This document shows, in pieces, positions 45,058-54,193 of a stretch of DNA of 64,000 bases. The stretch is from RI-153 sp963721725. Its GTDB lineage: Bacteria > Chloroflexota > Anaerolineae > Caldilineales > Caldilineaceae. A program made the translations under genes and the position numbers. The DNA is taken from the NCBI GenBank assembly GCA_963721725.1, contig CAVRLX010000022.1, forward strand, positions 124,001 to 188,000, written 5' to 3'. Position 1 is the first letter of the stretch, and each line of letters opens with the position of its first letter. The notes under the pieces were generated by a model. The model ran no database searches. It had not been told where the DNA came from and was given only the letters and a program-made list of their open reading frames with translations.

Positions 45058-46659
45058 TCAACCCAATTCTGGGGAGATCTGCCCGCGAATGGTGGCGCGT
45101 AGTGCCCCCAAGCGCTGGCGTGTGTGACGTTGGATCAGCGCTGGCAGATCGGGTAAAAAGTGCTCGGCGGCGTCGAGCAGCGGCAGCGCCGCGTGTGGAT
45201 TGTCGGCTTTGGCCGTGCAAAACGCCATGTTGTACAGCAACTCCAGCGTATCCCCGTAGAGCGTGCGCGCCTGCGTATAGTAGATCAGCGCCTTTGCATA
45301 CAGCCCCATTTGGTACAAGAGATCGCCAAGCGCGTGGGGCAGATTCTCGTCATCGCCCACGTGGTAATAGGCTGCCCAGGCCCGGTCGATCTCGCAATGG
45401 AGGGCGGCCTTTTGGGTGGCCGAGGCTGTGGTCACCAGCCGGCGCAGCCCAGGCAGACACCGCTGCAAAAGGTGGGGATCGCCACGCCCAAAACGTAACA
45501 GGGCCACAATTTCATCCAGCGTCAGCGCGTCGTGATAGCTTTCGAGTGCCTGGCTCAATTGGAAGAAATCGTCGGGTCCGAACTCGTCTACACGGGCAAA
45601 GGCGCGCTGGGTTTGCCAACGGCCGGCGGGCAGATCGCCCATGACAAAGGCGGCCACACACAGGCTTGTGTGCGGCTGGCGCGGTTGCCAGATCTCGCCG
45701 CCTTGCTGCGCGGTATAGGTTGCCAGCGCATGGAAATTCATGGGCAGCGAGAATGCCCCGTTATGTGGTTTGACAGTAATTTCGGGCAGAGACAGATCCT
45801 CGCGAATGAAGCCCCGATCTGCCGAGATCACCATCAAATTGCCCCCGAAAAGGCGCTCCATCCGTTGAACACAACGCAGCGCGTCGATGGGAAAGTTGAC
45901 GATGGGGCTGGCGCGCCAGCCCGCATACACCGCCAACACGGCGTCCAGATCGGCGTCCCCATAATAGCCGTCGGCCACTGCCCCTGGGGTGTATTCAAGT
46001 TGGATGCGTTCTAGCAATTCAGGATCGGCCAGGTCAGGTTCGGGCTGCGACGAAACCAGCGTGGTCAGCAGTTCATAGAGGCGGCCGTTCTCCACACCAA
46101 AGAGATCCTGGCGTAGCGAGTCGAAAAAATAGTTGGCAAACACCGTCCCCGGGGCTTGAAAATCGTCGGCGTTCCAGATCTCCCTGCGTTCGAGCAGTCG
46201 CAATTCGCGATCATGCAGCGGATCAAAGAGGGCAAAATCTAACCATCCATGCGCCACAAAGGGAGCCAATGCCGGGTGCTGTTGCCAACCCGCCACGGTG
46301 CTGGGCGAAAAATCGCTCATAACGTAGACAAACGGGATGGGCTGGCGTAGATCGCGCGCCATGTGTTCCAGTAGCCGGCGCAGAAAAAGAAAGGCAAAAC
46401 GACCGGACCCCGCGCCCAGTTCAAGAATGGGATAGGGCCGCTGCGGAGCAAGATTCGCGGCTTGGCAATCCTGCCAATACCCAAGCACAATCTGGGCATA
46501 GGCGTCGGCAATCGTGGGGTTGCAGGTGATGTAGTGGGGGATGGTGTGGTTGCGCCAAGCGTCCATGCCCTGGCGCTTGTAGAAATCGTCCAAGATCGGC
46601 CAGAGCATGGATTGAGAGAGGCGCTGGCCCGATTCTAAAATGTGGCGGGATCTGTTCAT
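45058..46659 (-). CDS. MidA-like SAM-dependent methyltransferase with C-terminal TPR
   Basis: In this 533-residue protein motif I is ILELGAGSGRFAFLFLRRLL near residue 80, followed by VYVMSDFSPSTVAGWQQHPA and the acidic-loop region PGTVFANYFFDSLRQDLF. This arrangement is seen in MidA/NDUFAF7-type methyltransferases, whose known member methylates an arginine of a respiratory subunit. The last 100 residues look like TPR helices (LLYQMGLYAKALIYYTQART, LLYNMAFCTAKADNPHAALP). The gene is inserted between the main tube gene and the tail assembly chaperone, behind a terminator-like hairpin. Modification of an eCIS protein is a reasonable guess but unproven. Confidence 0.7.
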   Translation of the reverse strand: MNRSRHILESGQRLSQSMLWPILDDFYKRQGMDAWRNHTIPHYITCNPTIADAYAQIVLGYWQDCQAANLAPQRPYPILELGAGSGRFAFLFLRRLLEHMARDLRQPIPFVYVMSDFSPSTVAGWQQHPALAPFVAHGWLDFALFDPLHDRELRLLERREIWNADDFQAPGTVFANYFFDSLRQDLFGVENGRLYELLTTLVSSQPEPDLADPELLERIQLEYTPGAVADGYYGDADLDAVLAVYAGWRASPIVNFPIDALRCVQRMERLFGGNLMVISADRGFIREDLSLPEITVKPHNGAFSLPMNFHALATYTAQQGGEIWQPRQPHTSLCVAAFVMGDLPAGRWQTQRAFARVDEFGPDDFFQLSQALESYHDALTLDEIVALLRFGRGDPHLLQRCLPGLRRLVTTASATQKAALHCEIDRAWAAYYHVGDDENLPHALGDLLYQMGLYAKALIYYTQARTLYGDTLELLYNMAFCTAKADNPHAALPLLDAAEHFLPDLPALIQRHTRQRLGALRATIRGQISPELG

Positions 46660-46667
46660 AGGAGTTC

Positions 46668-46702
46668 AAAAAGCTGCCAGGGTTCAACCCCTGGCAGCTT
46701 TT
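46668..46702 (-). terminator. Perfect hairpin with T-tract after the main tube gene
   Basis: On the minus strand a perfect 14-bp stem (AAAAGCTGCCAGGG paired with CCCTGGCAGCTTTT) with loop GTTGAA ends in a run of five T. It lies 13 bp past the tube stop and 8 bp before the MidA-like start. This fits an intrinsic terminator or attenuator that would give much sheath-tube mRNA and little downstream mRNA. Confidence 0.75.
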
Positions 46703-46715
46703 GGCCGGAAAAGAA

Positions 46716-47195
46716 TTACACTTCGCGGTAGAAACCTTCGTGGACAAACTCGATCTCTTCGACGCCAAAATCGTTGCCATCAGACGAGAGATCCGGGCCG
46801 CTAACTTTGGAAGGCCACGCGTTGGTGAAATGCCAAACGGCGGCTTCCTTAAATTTGCGATCAAACATGCGGATGGTGCAGTTTTGGCGGGCTTTCGACA
46901 TATCCCCTTTTTCCACATCGGCGCGCCATTCCCAGATCTTCAGGTCGGTGGTGATGCCGCGCTTCATGGAAACATTGTTGTACTTGAGGATGCCGGGCAC
47001 TTTGCGGATAAACGAGTGGCCGTTCTTATCCACATACTGTCTTTCCACTACATCGTGTTCAGAGCCGATGCCGCTGCATTCGGTAAAGTAGCCCACGAGC
47101 TTATCGCCAATTTCCAACGAAAAGTTAAAAACAACTAACGGATCTTCTTCCCAACCAGCTTGACGATTGGGGGCGAGAGGTGCGGCTGGTGCCAT
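46716..47195 (-). CDS. Main inner tube protein (gp19-like, Cis1)
   Basis: This 159-residue protein contains VVFNFSLEIGDKLVGYFTEC, GIGSEHDVVERQYVDKNGHS, NVSMKRGITTDLKIWEWRAD and AWPSKVSGPDLSSDGNDFGV, ending FVHEGFYREV. This is the conserved eCIS/T4 gp19 tube fold. AGAAGGAG precedes the ATG at good spacing, consistent with high expression. It follows the sheath gene directly and is followed by a strong hairpin. It is therefore taken as the major tube subunit, stacking as hexamers inside the sheath. Confidence 0.93.
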   Translation of the reverse strand: MAPAAPLAPNRQAGWEEDPLVVFNFSLEIGDKLVGYFTECSGIGSEHDVVERQYVDKNGHSFIRKVPGILKYNNVSMKRGITTDLKIWEWRADVEKGDMSKARQNCTIRMFDRKFKEAAVWHFTNAWPSKVSGPDLSSDGNDFGVEEIEFVHEGFYREV

Positions 47196-47262
47196 TGTTC
47201 GTTTCTCCTTCTAAAGTTGTAAAAATGGATAGCCTGAAAATTCAATGAGTCGTGGGTGAACC

Positions 47263-48930
47263 CTATGCTGCTTCCATCTCCGGCGACCATTGGCTGATGC
47301 GGAAGATCACAAACTCGGCGGGTTTCACCGGCGCAATCCCCACCTCGACAATCAGGCGACCTAGTTCGCGCGATTCGGGCGGATCGGTTTCGGCGTCACA
47401 GCGTACAAAGAACGCCTGATCGGGGGAATCGCCATACAGCGCGCCTGCCGACCACTGGGTGACCAAGAAAGCGTTGATGTCGCGGCGGATCTGTGCCCAC
47501 AAGCGCGGTTCGTTGGGTTCAAAGACGGCCCACTGCGTGCCGTTTTCAATTGTCGTTTCGATCATGTTAAAGAGACGGCGCACAGGAATATAGCGCCACA
47601 GAGCATTGCTGGTCAGCGTGCGTGCGCCCCAGATGCGGATGCCACGGCCAGGGAATGAGCGGATGCAGTTGACGCCAATCGGGTTGAGAATATCCTGCTC
47701 GCCACGTGTCGCGTTATATTCCACGCCGGTAATCCCCTGCACCACTTCGTTGGCCGGGGCCTTATGTACACCGCGCACATTGTCTGTGCGTGCCCACACA
47801 CCCGCCACATAGCCAGAGGGCGGCATCAGCCGGGGCTTGTCGGTTGCCATATCGGTGACTTCAATCCACGGATAGTACATGGCGGCATAGGCTGTGTCAA
47901 AGCCAGTTACATCCTGTCGCCACTGTTTGGCTTCGGTGGGGTTCAGCCCGCGTGGCATGTCCAGAATCGCCATGCGGTCGCCCAGCCGTTCACAATGGGC
48001 AATAATTGAGGTCTGCACCGCTTTGACCATCGCCAGATCCAGCGTTTCGCCGGGCATGGTAGTCATCAGATCCGGCACCACGATAATGCGGGCGTCGTCC
48101 AGCGCCTCCAGCCCATCAATGCCAGTACGTTCGGTAATATCGCCCTGGAATTCGCCGGCTGTGGGTGCGGCCAGTTGCCTCTGCTCGATCTGCAACGATT
48201 GCTGCTGTTCGCTGGGCCACAGTTCGGCCAGCGCCTTGGAATCATCAGGGATCAGGATGTTGATCAACTCCGAGGCTTTGTTGTTGCGATAGGCCACTTT
48301 GACCTTTTTGCCTGTGGGATCGTCTTTGAGTTCCTCCAATTGCACACCCTTGCGAATATCCTTGACCTGCCAGTCGCCGTTGCTGGCCTGTTTTTCCACA
48401 ACCACATCAAATGGCTGCATGGAGGGGCTTTTCTTGGATTTCTTGCTCTTGGTTTCGCCTTCTTCCTCGCTGCTCTCTTCTGTGCCGTTGGTGCTGGGCA
48501 GGGCGAGAGCGTCACTGGGCTGAATGCGAACACGATAATCCATGCCCTCAAAGCCCGACTTGCGGAACTTGACCAACAGTTGCGGTTCGCCTTTGTCGTT
48601 GAGCAGCCCTGCCTGGGCGGGCGGAATCGTGCGCAGACTGACGACATAGGCTTTGCCGCCGCCATTCTGGAAGTACCCATAGACCGACTGGGGCAGGTTG
48701 GCCCCATCCACAAAGCCGCCAAACTTTTCGCGATATTGGGTCCAATTGGTGATGTAGGTCGGTTTGTTGACCAGATCGACCACAATTCTGTCGCCGTTTA
48801 TGTTGCGGACTTCCTGGGCAGATTCTGTGAAACCGACAAAGACCGCGGTTGACGTGTTGGTGGATTCCAGCGGGCGTGGCCCACGGTCCACTTCTTCGAC
48901 ATAGACACCGGGTGATAAATATTCTGGCAT
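47263..48930 (-). CDS. Contractile sheath protein (Cis2)
   Basis: This 555-residue protein starts YLSPGVYVEEVDRGPRPLES, the universal N-terminus of contractile tail sheaths. Other conserved parts are YREKFGGFVDGANLPQSVYG, ARIIVVPDLMTTMPGETLD, SGYVAGVWARTDNVRGVHKA, NCIRSFPGRGIRIWGARTLT and the C-terminal arm PVKPAEFVIFRISQWSPEME that links subunits. A Lys/Glu/Ser-rich insert (EESSEEEGETKSKKSKKS) lies near residue 155, probably surface-exposed. GAGGAGG lies directly before the ATG. Only one sheath gene is present, unlike the two or three of Serratia Afp or Photorhabdus PVC. Confidence 0.95.
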   Translation of the reverse strand: MPEYLSPGVYVEEVDRGPRPLESTNTSTAVFVGFTESAQEVRNINGDRIVVDLVNKPTYITNWTQYREKFGGFVDGANLPQSVYGYFQNGGGKAYVVSLRTIPPAQAGLLNDKGEPQLLVKFRKSGFEGMDYRVRIQPSDALALPSTNGTEESSEEEGETKSKKSKKSPSMQPFDVVVEKQASNGDWQVKDIRKGVQLEELKDDPTGKKVKVAYRNNKASELINILIPDDSKALAELWPSEQQQSLQIEQRQLAAPTAGEFQGDITERTGIDGLEALDDARIIVVPDLMTTMPGETLDLAMVKAVQTSIIAHCERLGDRMAILDMPRGLNPTEAKQWRQDVTGFDTAYAAMYYPWIEVTDMATDKPRLMPPSGYVAGVWARTDNVRGVHKAPANEVVQGITGVEYNATRGEQDILNPIGVNCIRSFPGRGIRIWGARTLTSNALWRYIPVRRLFNMIETTIENGTQWAVFEPNEPRLWAQIRRDINAFLVTQWSAGALYGDSPDQAFFVRCDAETDPPESRELGRLIVEVGIAPVKPAEFVIFRISQWSPEMEAA

Positions 48931-48989
48931 GGTTCCTCCTCAGAAAGAGTGTATCGGTAGAAAAGTAGATAGGGATTGGGGTGGATGAG

Positions 48990-49892
48990 TCAAGATTGAG
49001 GTGATGGCGGCTCCTTAGAATCACGCTTTGCGTCAATATCATAGGTGCGCGAAGGCACATGGATCACGTGTGAAATCGGGTCCTGATCGGCAATCTCCAG
49101 GCGAAACGTATAATCACCCTCGCGCAGGTTGCCAATCACAAAGCGCCCGTTGGCATCAATCGGAACCTCTTGGGCCAACTCGACTAGGGTCAGGCGCACA
49201 CTCTCAAGTGGAACATCGATTCTGACCATGCCGCCAATCGTCCGATCGCGGCTATAGAGAGCCGGTGTGCCGTTGCTGGCCGGGGCAGACTGGCTAGGCA
49301 CTGACTGTTCCCGCTCCGACTGCACATCCAACGCAGCCAGGCGTAGTTCCCGGGTGCGGACTGGCGGAACCAACAGCGGCAGGTGCGGATCAACGGTCAG
49401 CGTCACCACACAGGTCATACTGGGGCGCATTTCGTTGTTCAGCACCCCCCAAATCTCGCTGGGGTTAAGCATGTGATCATACTGGGCCACACTCAGGCTA
49501 ATGGGCCGGGGCTGATCGCGCAATACTTCTGGCAGCAGGCTATCGGGCAGTTCCGGGTTGCGCAACAGACTGATCAGCGTACGGGCCAGTAGCCTATGCT
49601 CATCGTCCGATTCGCTGGCCCACGCCGTAATCATGTAGTGCAGATCGAGGCGAACTTCGGGCCGCCGGATGGTAATATCACCGCGGATCGGGTCCATGCT
49701 CTGGCGTTGCACGGCCGAGCGCTGTTTGACGTTTTCGCGCACGTCGTGCAGAAAAATGTTCAGCGTCGGGCGGTTCAACCGTGCCGACCATTCGCGGCGA
49801 GGTTGGTCAAAGGCAATTTCGATCTCGTTGCCACGGATAGGAATCTCTTGGATCAAGAGCCGGCGCAGTACGTCGTCGATGGAATCAAACAT
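48990..49892 (-). CDS. DUF4255 tube/sheath terminator protein (Cis16)
   Basis: This 300-residue protein has an N-terminal Pvc16/DUF4255 domain: MFDSIDDVLRRLLIQEIPIR, LNRPTLNIFLHDVRENVKQR, RPEVRLDLHYMITAWASESD and LLARTLISLLRNPELPDSLL, with SEIWGVLNNEMRPSMTCVVT. After about residue 215 a small Ig/carboxypeptidase-regulatory-like domain is visible (MVRIDVPLESVRLTLVELAQ, GRFVIGNLREGDYTFRLEIA). The family caps the distal end of the particle. The start lies 3 bp after the ATPase stop, as in other eCIS where Cis15 and Cis16 are adjacent. Confidence 0.9.
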   Translation of the reverse strand: MFDSIDDVLRRLLIQEIPIRGNEIEIAFDQPRREWSARLNRPTLNIFLHDVRENVKQRSAVQRQSMDPIRGDITIRRPEVRLDLHYMITAWASESDDEHRLLARTLISLLRNPELPDSLLPEVLRDQPRPISLSVAQYDHMLNPSEIWGVLNNEMRPSMTCVVTLTVDPHLPLLVPPVRTRELRLAALDVQSEREQSVPSQSAPASNGTPALYSRDRTIGGMVRIDVPLESVRLTLVELAQEVPIDANGRFVIGNLREGDYTFRLEIADQDPISHVIHVPSRTYDIDAKRDSKEPPSPQS

Positions 49893-49895
49893 GGG

Positions 49896-51998
49896 TTAGT
49901 GGCTCAAATTCATATCGCTGACCAGCCGCCCCATCTTTTGTAATTCGCGACGTGTGCTGTGCAGCAGATGATCCATGCTGACAACACCGCCATTGGAAGC
50001 GGCCAAAAACGCAGCGCTGGCGATAATATTGCGGATGTTGCCGCCCGCCAGTTTGAAGCGGGTCGCCAGCAATTCCAGGTTAATATCGTCGGTCATGGGC
50101 AGATTGGGTGGCAACAGCGTGCGCCAAATGTGCAACCGCTCTTGTTCGTCGGGGAAGGGAAAATCCACAATAAACTGCATACGGCGGGTAAAGGCTTCGT
50201 CCATGTTGGCCCGCAGATTCGTCGCCAGAATGGTCACTCCGTCATAGACCTCCATGCGCTGGAGCAAATAGCTGATCTCCATGTTGGCATAGCGGTCGTG
50301 CGAATCTTTGACCTCTGAACGTTTGCCAAAGATGGAATCGGCTTCGTCGAAAAAGAGTACGGCACTACTGCTCTGAGCTTCGTCAAAAATTTTGCCCAGG
50401 TTCTTCTCGGTTTCGCCGATAAACTTGCTCACCACCATCGAGAGATCGAGCTTGTAAAGATCCAGCCCCAACTCCCCGGCGATCACCTCGGCAGAGAGGG
50501 TTTTGCCTGTGCCCGGCGGGCCAGCAAAGAGCACAGTCACACCCGAACTGGTCTTGAGCTTGTCGCCGACGCCCCACTCTTCCATTACGATGCCACGCCC
50601 TTTGACGGTTTGGATCAACTCGCGCAGCGTCTCTCGTTGGTCGGCTGGCAAGACCACATCGTTCCATTCGTAGCGGGGTTCAATCTTGTGGGCCAGCCCA
50701 GAAAGATTAGGGCTAGAGTGAATGCGGGCCGCTGTCACCAGATCGCGATGGCCGATTTCGCTGTCGCGCTGGATGGCAATGTCACGGGCGGAGGCCACCG
50801 CATCGCGGATCTGGGTGCTGTCCAGCGCAAACTGGCTGGCGAGCATGGCAATATCCACATTGTCGGACAGATCGTCGTCAATCTCGGCAGTGTAAAAGTG
50901 CCACAGGGCGCGGCGTTGGCGATAGCTGGGGCGCTCAAATTTAACCCGCAAAATGCTTTCGGATCGTTCCACACCGTGGACATACCACTCTTTTTCGCTG
51001 CTCACAATCACCGGGATGCGAGCCTTGAAGAAGTGTTGCAGCAACGCCGGGCGGGGGAGGCCTGTGCCCACCACCGCATCCCAGCCACGCACGAACACCG
51101 CGCTGCCGGTCATGCGTCCATCGCGCAGGATGAGTTGGATGGCTTCCTGCGCCGCGAAACCACTGCCCACCACATCGCGCATATCCACCCACAACAGCGG
51201 CAATTCGGCACTGCTCGCCAACATGCGGGCTGTTGCCAACTGCACAATTTCATCGTCTCCGTGGAAGATCGCCACAGTCTGGCCGTTGGTGGCCTTGGAC
51301 ACAAACTCCCAGATTTCCTGGGTAAGCAGGATTTCTTCTTCGCCTGCGTTTGGCTCTTCCATCCGCACCCATTCCAACAGGCGCGGGTCGGGGTGATATT
51401 CGCCCAGCAGCCAGGCCACCACAGCCTCGTCTACGCCTAATTGCTGGTTGGGCAATGCCGACTCTATGGCCCCATCCTGCATTCGATGCACCAACTTGTG
51501 ATAAATCAGTCGCCCCCCATCCATAAAACTGGGCAAAAGACGCAGCCGCTCCGACGGCGAATCGACGATCAGATCCAGCGCCATGTGAACCGTGGGTCGG
51601 CGCACAGTAATGTCATTTTGCAGATAGCCAAAGATGCGTTCATAGCGAGGATCGAGAATGGGAGCCAGCGCCAGCAAGAGAACTTCTTGTTCGAATTCCG
51701 AAAGGTCAAAACTTTGGCAGAGTTGCATAAAACGAGGTAATTCGTCTCCGCCTAGGGCAAATAACCCCTCTTTCTGCGCTTCCACATCTGCATAGCGATG
51801 TTGCAGATCGGCAAAGGCATCTGCCGAAAGCTCCAAGGGCTGCTCCTCAAAGAAGGCCAGCAACTCTTCTTCTGTGATCACCAGCCCATGACCTCGGCCA
51901 GCACGCTGTGCCTGCAATTGCAGAATCCGCTGTTGAAAGAGCAGATCCAACCGAGCAAGTTCCAGGCGCAGATAGTCCAAATGATAATCAAAGTTCAT
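49896..51998 (-). CDS. eCIS AAA+ ATPase (Cis15)
   Basis: This 700-residue protein has an N-terminal helical region, a degenerate first AAA-like module at about 240-400 (VAIFHGDDEIVQLATARMLA, LILRDGRMTGSAVFVRGWDA) and an intact C-terminal AAA+ module. That module has Walker A GPPGTGKTLSAEVIAGELGL near 490-509, Walker B SSAVLFFDEADSIFGKRSEV near 545, and sensor/arginine-finger region ILATNLRANMDEAFTRRMQF near 590. The architecture and length match Afp15/Pvc15, thought to be required for particle assembly or cargo loading. It is the first gene of the operon, divergent from the SARP regulator and separated from it by 187 bp of direct repeats. Confidence 0.93.
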   Translation of the reverse strand: MNFDYHLDYLRLELARLDLLFQQRILQLQAQRAGRGHGLVITEEELLAFFEEQPLELSADAFADLQHRYADVEAQKEGLFALGGDELPRFMQLCQSFDLSEFEQEVLLLALAPILDPRYERIFGYLQNDITVRRPTVHMALDLIVDSPSERLRLLPSFMDGGRLIYHKLVHRMQDGAIESALPNQQLGVDEAVVAWLLGEYHPDPRLLEWVRMEEPNAGEEEILLTQEIWEFVSKATNGQTVAIFHGDDEIVQLATARMLASSAELPLLWVDMRDVVGSGFAAQEAIQLILRDGRMTGSAVFVRGWDAVVGTGLPRPALLQHFFKARIPVIVSSEKEWYVHGVERSESILRVKFERPSYRQRRALWHFYTAEIDDDLSDNVDIAMLASQFALDSTQIRDAVASARDIAIQRDSEIGHRDLVTAARIHSSPNLSGLAHKIEPRYEWNDVVLPADQRETLRELIQTVKGRGIVMEEWGVGDKLKTSSGVTVLFAGPPGTGKTLSAEVIAGELGLDLYKLDLSMVVSKFIGETEKNLGKIFDEAQSSSAVLFFDEADSIFGKRSEVKDSHDRYANMEISYLLQRMEVYDGVTILATNLRANMDEAFTRRMQFIVDFPFPDEQERLHIWRTLLPPNLPMTDDINLELLATRFKLAGGNIRNIIASAAFLAASNGGVVSMDHLLHSTRRELQKMGRLVSDMNLSH

Positions 51999-52014
51999 GA
52001 GGCGGGGTTACCCA

Positions 52015-52047
52015 AGACAGAATTCAGACAGAATTCAGACAGAATTG
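52015..52047. promoter_or_regulatory. Candidate SARP operator: three 11-bp direct repeats
   Basis: AGACAGAATTC occurs three times head to tail (52015-52025, 52026-52036, 52037-52047; the last ends in G). The 11-bp period is one helical turn, the arrangement bound by SARP/OmpR-type winged helices. It lies 17 bp upstream of the ATPase start codon. Confidence 0.6.
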
Positions 52048-52076
52048 ACAAGATGCCATGAAGGTTACTACACTGC

Positions 52077-52162
52077 TCTTCGCGAACTCTTCGCAAATTT
52101 TTGGATTTTGGACAAACAGCGTTCGCATTCTTGGCGAAATTCTTCGCAAACTCTTCGCTTTT
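52077..52162. promoter_or_regulatory. Second set of 11-bp direct repeats before the regulator gene
   Basis: TCTTCGCGAAC and TCTTCGCAAAT (52077-52098) and again TCTTCGCAAAC and TCTTCGCTTTT (52141-52162) are two pairs of 11-bp direct repeats whose starts are 64 bp apart. The second pair ends 23 bp before the regulator ATG, so it may be an autoregulatory site. A GTTCGCATTCTTGGCGAAAT stretch lies between the pairs. Confidence 0.5.
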
Positions 52163-52185
52163 TTGTAGCCCAAGGCTTGTTCTAC

Positions 52186-54189
52186 ATGGCAACGCAATCC
52201 TATTTTCAAGTACGTCTATTAGGCCCCGCTGAGATCACACACAATGGCACGCCGATTGGTCGGGTAGAATCGCGTAAGGCGTTAGGGCTGCTTTGCTATC
52301 TGTGCAGCCAGACCAAAGCCGTAGATCGCGCCCAATTGGTGGCCCTCTTTTGGGGCGATAAAGAGGAAAGCCGGGGACGCGGCAATCTGAGCCGGGCGCT
52401 GCACAGCATTTCCCAACAGCTTCCCGCTTGCCTGGAAAGCGACCGCTACAGCGTGCGCTTTCGCCATCATGAGCGCTTCTGGGTGGATGTGCTCCAGTTT
52501 GAGGCCCTGGTTGCCCAACGAAAACCGCATCTGCTGGCCGCCGCTACAGAACTCTATCGAGGCGAATTTTTGGAAAATCTTTCTGTGAAAGCGTGTCCAG
52601 ACTTTGAACTTTGGCTGACGGGCGAACGGGAACAGTGGCGGCAGCGCGCCGCCCAAGCCTTTCAAACCGTGATTTTGCACCACACGGAACGCGGCGAATA
52701 CGAACATGGTCTGCGCTACGCCACGCGGTTGCTGGCGCTGGACCCCTGGCGCGAGGAGGTGCATCGCCAAAAGATGCTGCTCCACCATCTGAGCGGTCAA
52801 CGCGCCGCAGCGCTGGCCCAGTTTGAACAATGTCGCCTGCACTTGGCCGAAGAGTTGGGCGTCGATCCTGGCCCCGAAACCTTGCTATTGCGCCAACAGA
52901 TCGAAGAGGTACACACCCCGCTGGCAACTTCCATCCGCAGCCTGCCCCAGCGCGATCCCCTGTTGGAACGGGGCAGCGAGCGTACTTGGCTGTTCCATCG
53001 CTATGAAGATGCCTGCCGCGGCACTGGCAAAGTGACGCTGGTAGAAGGGGGCGCTGGCGTGGGTAAAACTGCGTTGGTGGATGATGTACTGGCCTATGCC
53101 GCCGTCAATGGTGCACGTGTGTTGCGCAGCCGTTGCTATGAATATCGATCTGGGTTGACCTATGAAGCCTTTGTGGATGCGCTGCGTCCGCTCTTTCAGG
53201 GCAAGGCGTCCATTCTCAGCCATATTACACTGGCGACTCCCTGGCGTGTGGAGATGGCGCGCTTCTGGCCCGAAATCGTCCCGGTTCCTATCCCCGACCC
53301 CACGGTCCAGGATGGCGAAGGCACAGCGCGCCATCGGCTGTTCGAGGCGATTGCCCAAGTTTTGCTCCAGGTTGTCGAGAAAGAAAGGGCTGTGATTCTC
53401 TATCTTGACGATCTCCACGACGCCGATCAGCCCTCGCTGGATCTACTGCGCTATCTCTATCATCGGCTGCACACCCAGGCCATCTGGTTTGTCTGTGCCT
53501 ATCGCCGCGAAGAGACCACGCCCAATCATCCCCTCACGCTCTTTCGCAACGTTCTCAGCCGCGAAGGTCATCTCGCCACCACGGTTCTCAATCCACTGAG
53601 CAGTGAAACCGTTTTTCAACTTTTGCGCGGCTATGAAGGCATATTGCCGGGGCAGATGCGCAAACTGGGCTACTTTTTACAGGATCAGAGCGAGGGCAAT
53701 CCCTTTGTGTTGGACCAACTGCGCCAGTGGTTACAGGAAGAAGGGGTACTCACCGAGTTGGAGAGCCGCTGGCAGGTGGACGATGTGCGTTTGGATGATC
53801 TGCTGCGCGACGGCAGCACCATTCCCGCCGCCGTGGTCGCCATGATCGAAAATCGGCTGGCGCGGTTGAGTCCGCGCGCGTGCCGTCTCTTGCAGATCGC
53901 GGCGACCATCGGGCGGCAATTTGATCTGGCCTTGCTCATTAACACCGCCGGGGAACCCGAAGAGTGGGTGGAAATCTGCCTCACCAGTTGGATGGCGCGC
54001 GGGCTGGTGGATGAAATCGCCCCGCGCTATCAGTTTAGCCATGTGATGATCTGGCGTGTGGTGCTGGACGAACTCTCGCCGTTGCAACGGTTGCGCCTGG
54101 AGGATCGTATCGCCGAAGCCCGCCAGCGCGGCAGCGCGGCTGTGTCACGGCGCGCGCCCATGATGCATGTGCAGGAAGGGGAGGGGTAA
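52186..54189 (+). CDS. SARP/BTAD transcriptional regulator with AAA ATPase domain
   Basis: The start is ATG at 52186 (MATQSYFQVRLLGPAEI), where family homology begins; an ORF from 51997 would translate the operator repeats. The N-terminal winged helix (RKALGLLCYLCSQTKAVDRA, GRGNLSRALHSISQQLP) is followed by a bacterial transcriptional activation domain at about 100-245 (GEYEHGLRYATRLLALDPWR, QRAAALAQFEQCRLHLAEEL). An AAA ATPase of the MalT/AfsR type follows, with Walker A GGAGVGKTALVDDVLAY near 290 and Walker B RAVILYLDDLHDADQPSLDL near 400. The usual long C-terminal TPR array is absent. It is divergent from the eCIS operon and is probably its activator. Confidence 0.85.
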   Translation: MATQSYFQVRLLGPAEITHNGTPIGRVESRKALGLLCYLCSQTKAVDRAQLVALFWGDKEESRGRGNLSRALHSISQQLPACLESDRYSVRFRHHERFWVDVLQFEALVAQRKPHLLAAATELYRGEFLENLSVKACPDFELWLTGEREQWRQRAAQAFQTVILHHTERGEYEHGLRYATRLLALDPWREEVHRQKMLLHHLSGQRAAALAQFEQCRLHLAEELGVDPGPETLLLRQQIEEVHTPLATSIRSLPQRDPLLERGSERTWLFHRYEDACRGTGKVTLVEGGAGVGKTALVDDVLAYAAVNGARVLRSRCYEYRSGLTYEAFVDALRPLFQGKASILSHITLATPWRVEMARFWPEIVPVPIPDPTVQDGEGTARHRLFEAIAQVLLQVVEKERAVILYLDDLHDADQPSLDLLRYLYHRLHTQAIWFVCAYRREETTPNHPLTLFRNVLSREGHLATTVLNPLSSETVFQLLRGYEGILPGQMRKLGYFLQDQSEGNPFVLDQLRQWLQEEGVLTELESRWQVDDVRLDDLLRDGSTIPAAVVAMIENRLARLSPRACRLLQIAATIGRQFDLALLINTAGEPEEWVEICLTSWMARGLVDEIAPRYQFSHVMIWRVVLDELSPLQRLRLEDRIAEARQRGSAAVSRRAPMMHVQEGEG

Positions 54190-54193
54190 CAGC

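Noticed and set aside
26090..51998. Prophage or type VI secretion system
   Set aside because: There is no capsid, portal, terminase, lysis or integrase gene, and no TssJ/L/M or ClpV gene. The gene set and order fit an extracellular contractile injection system.
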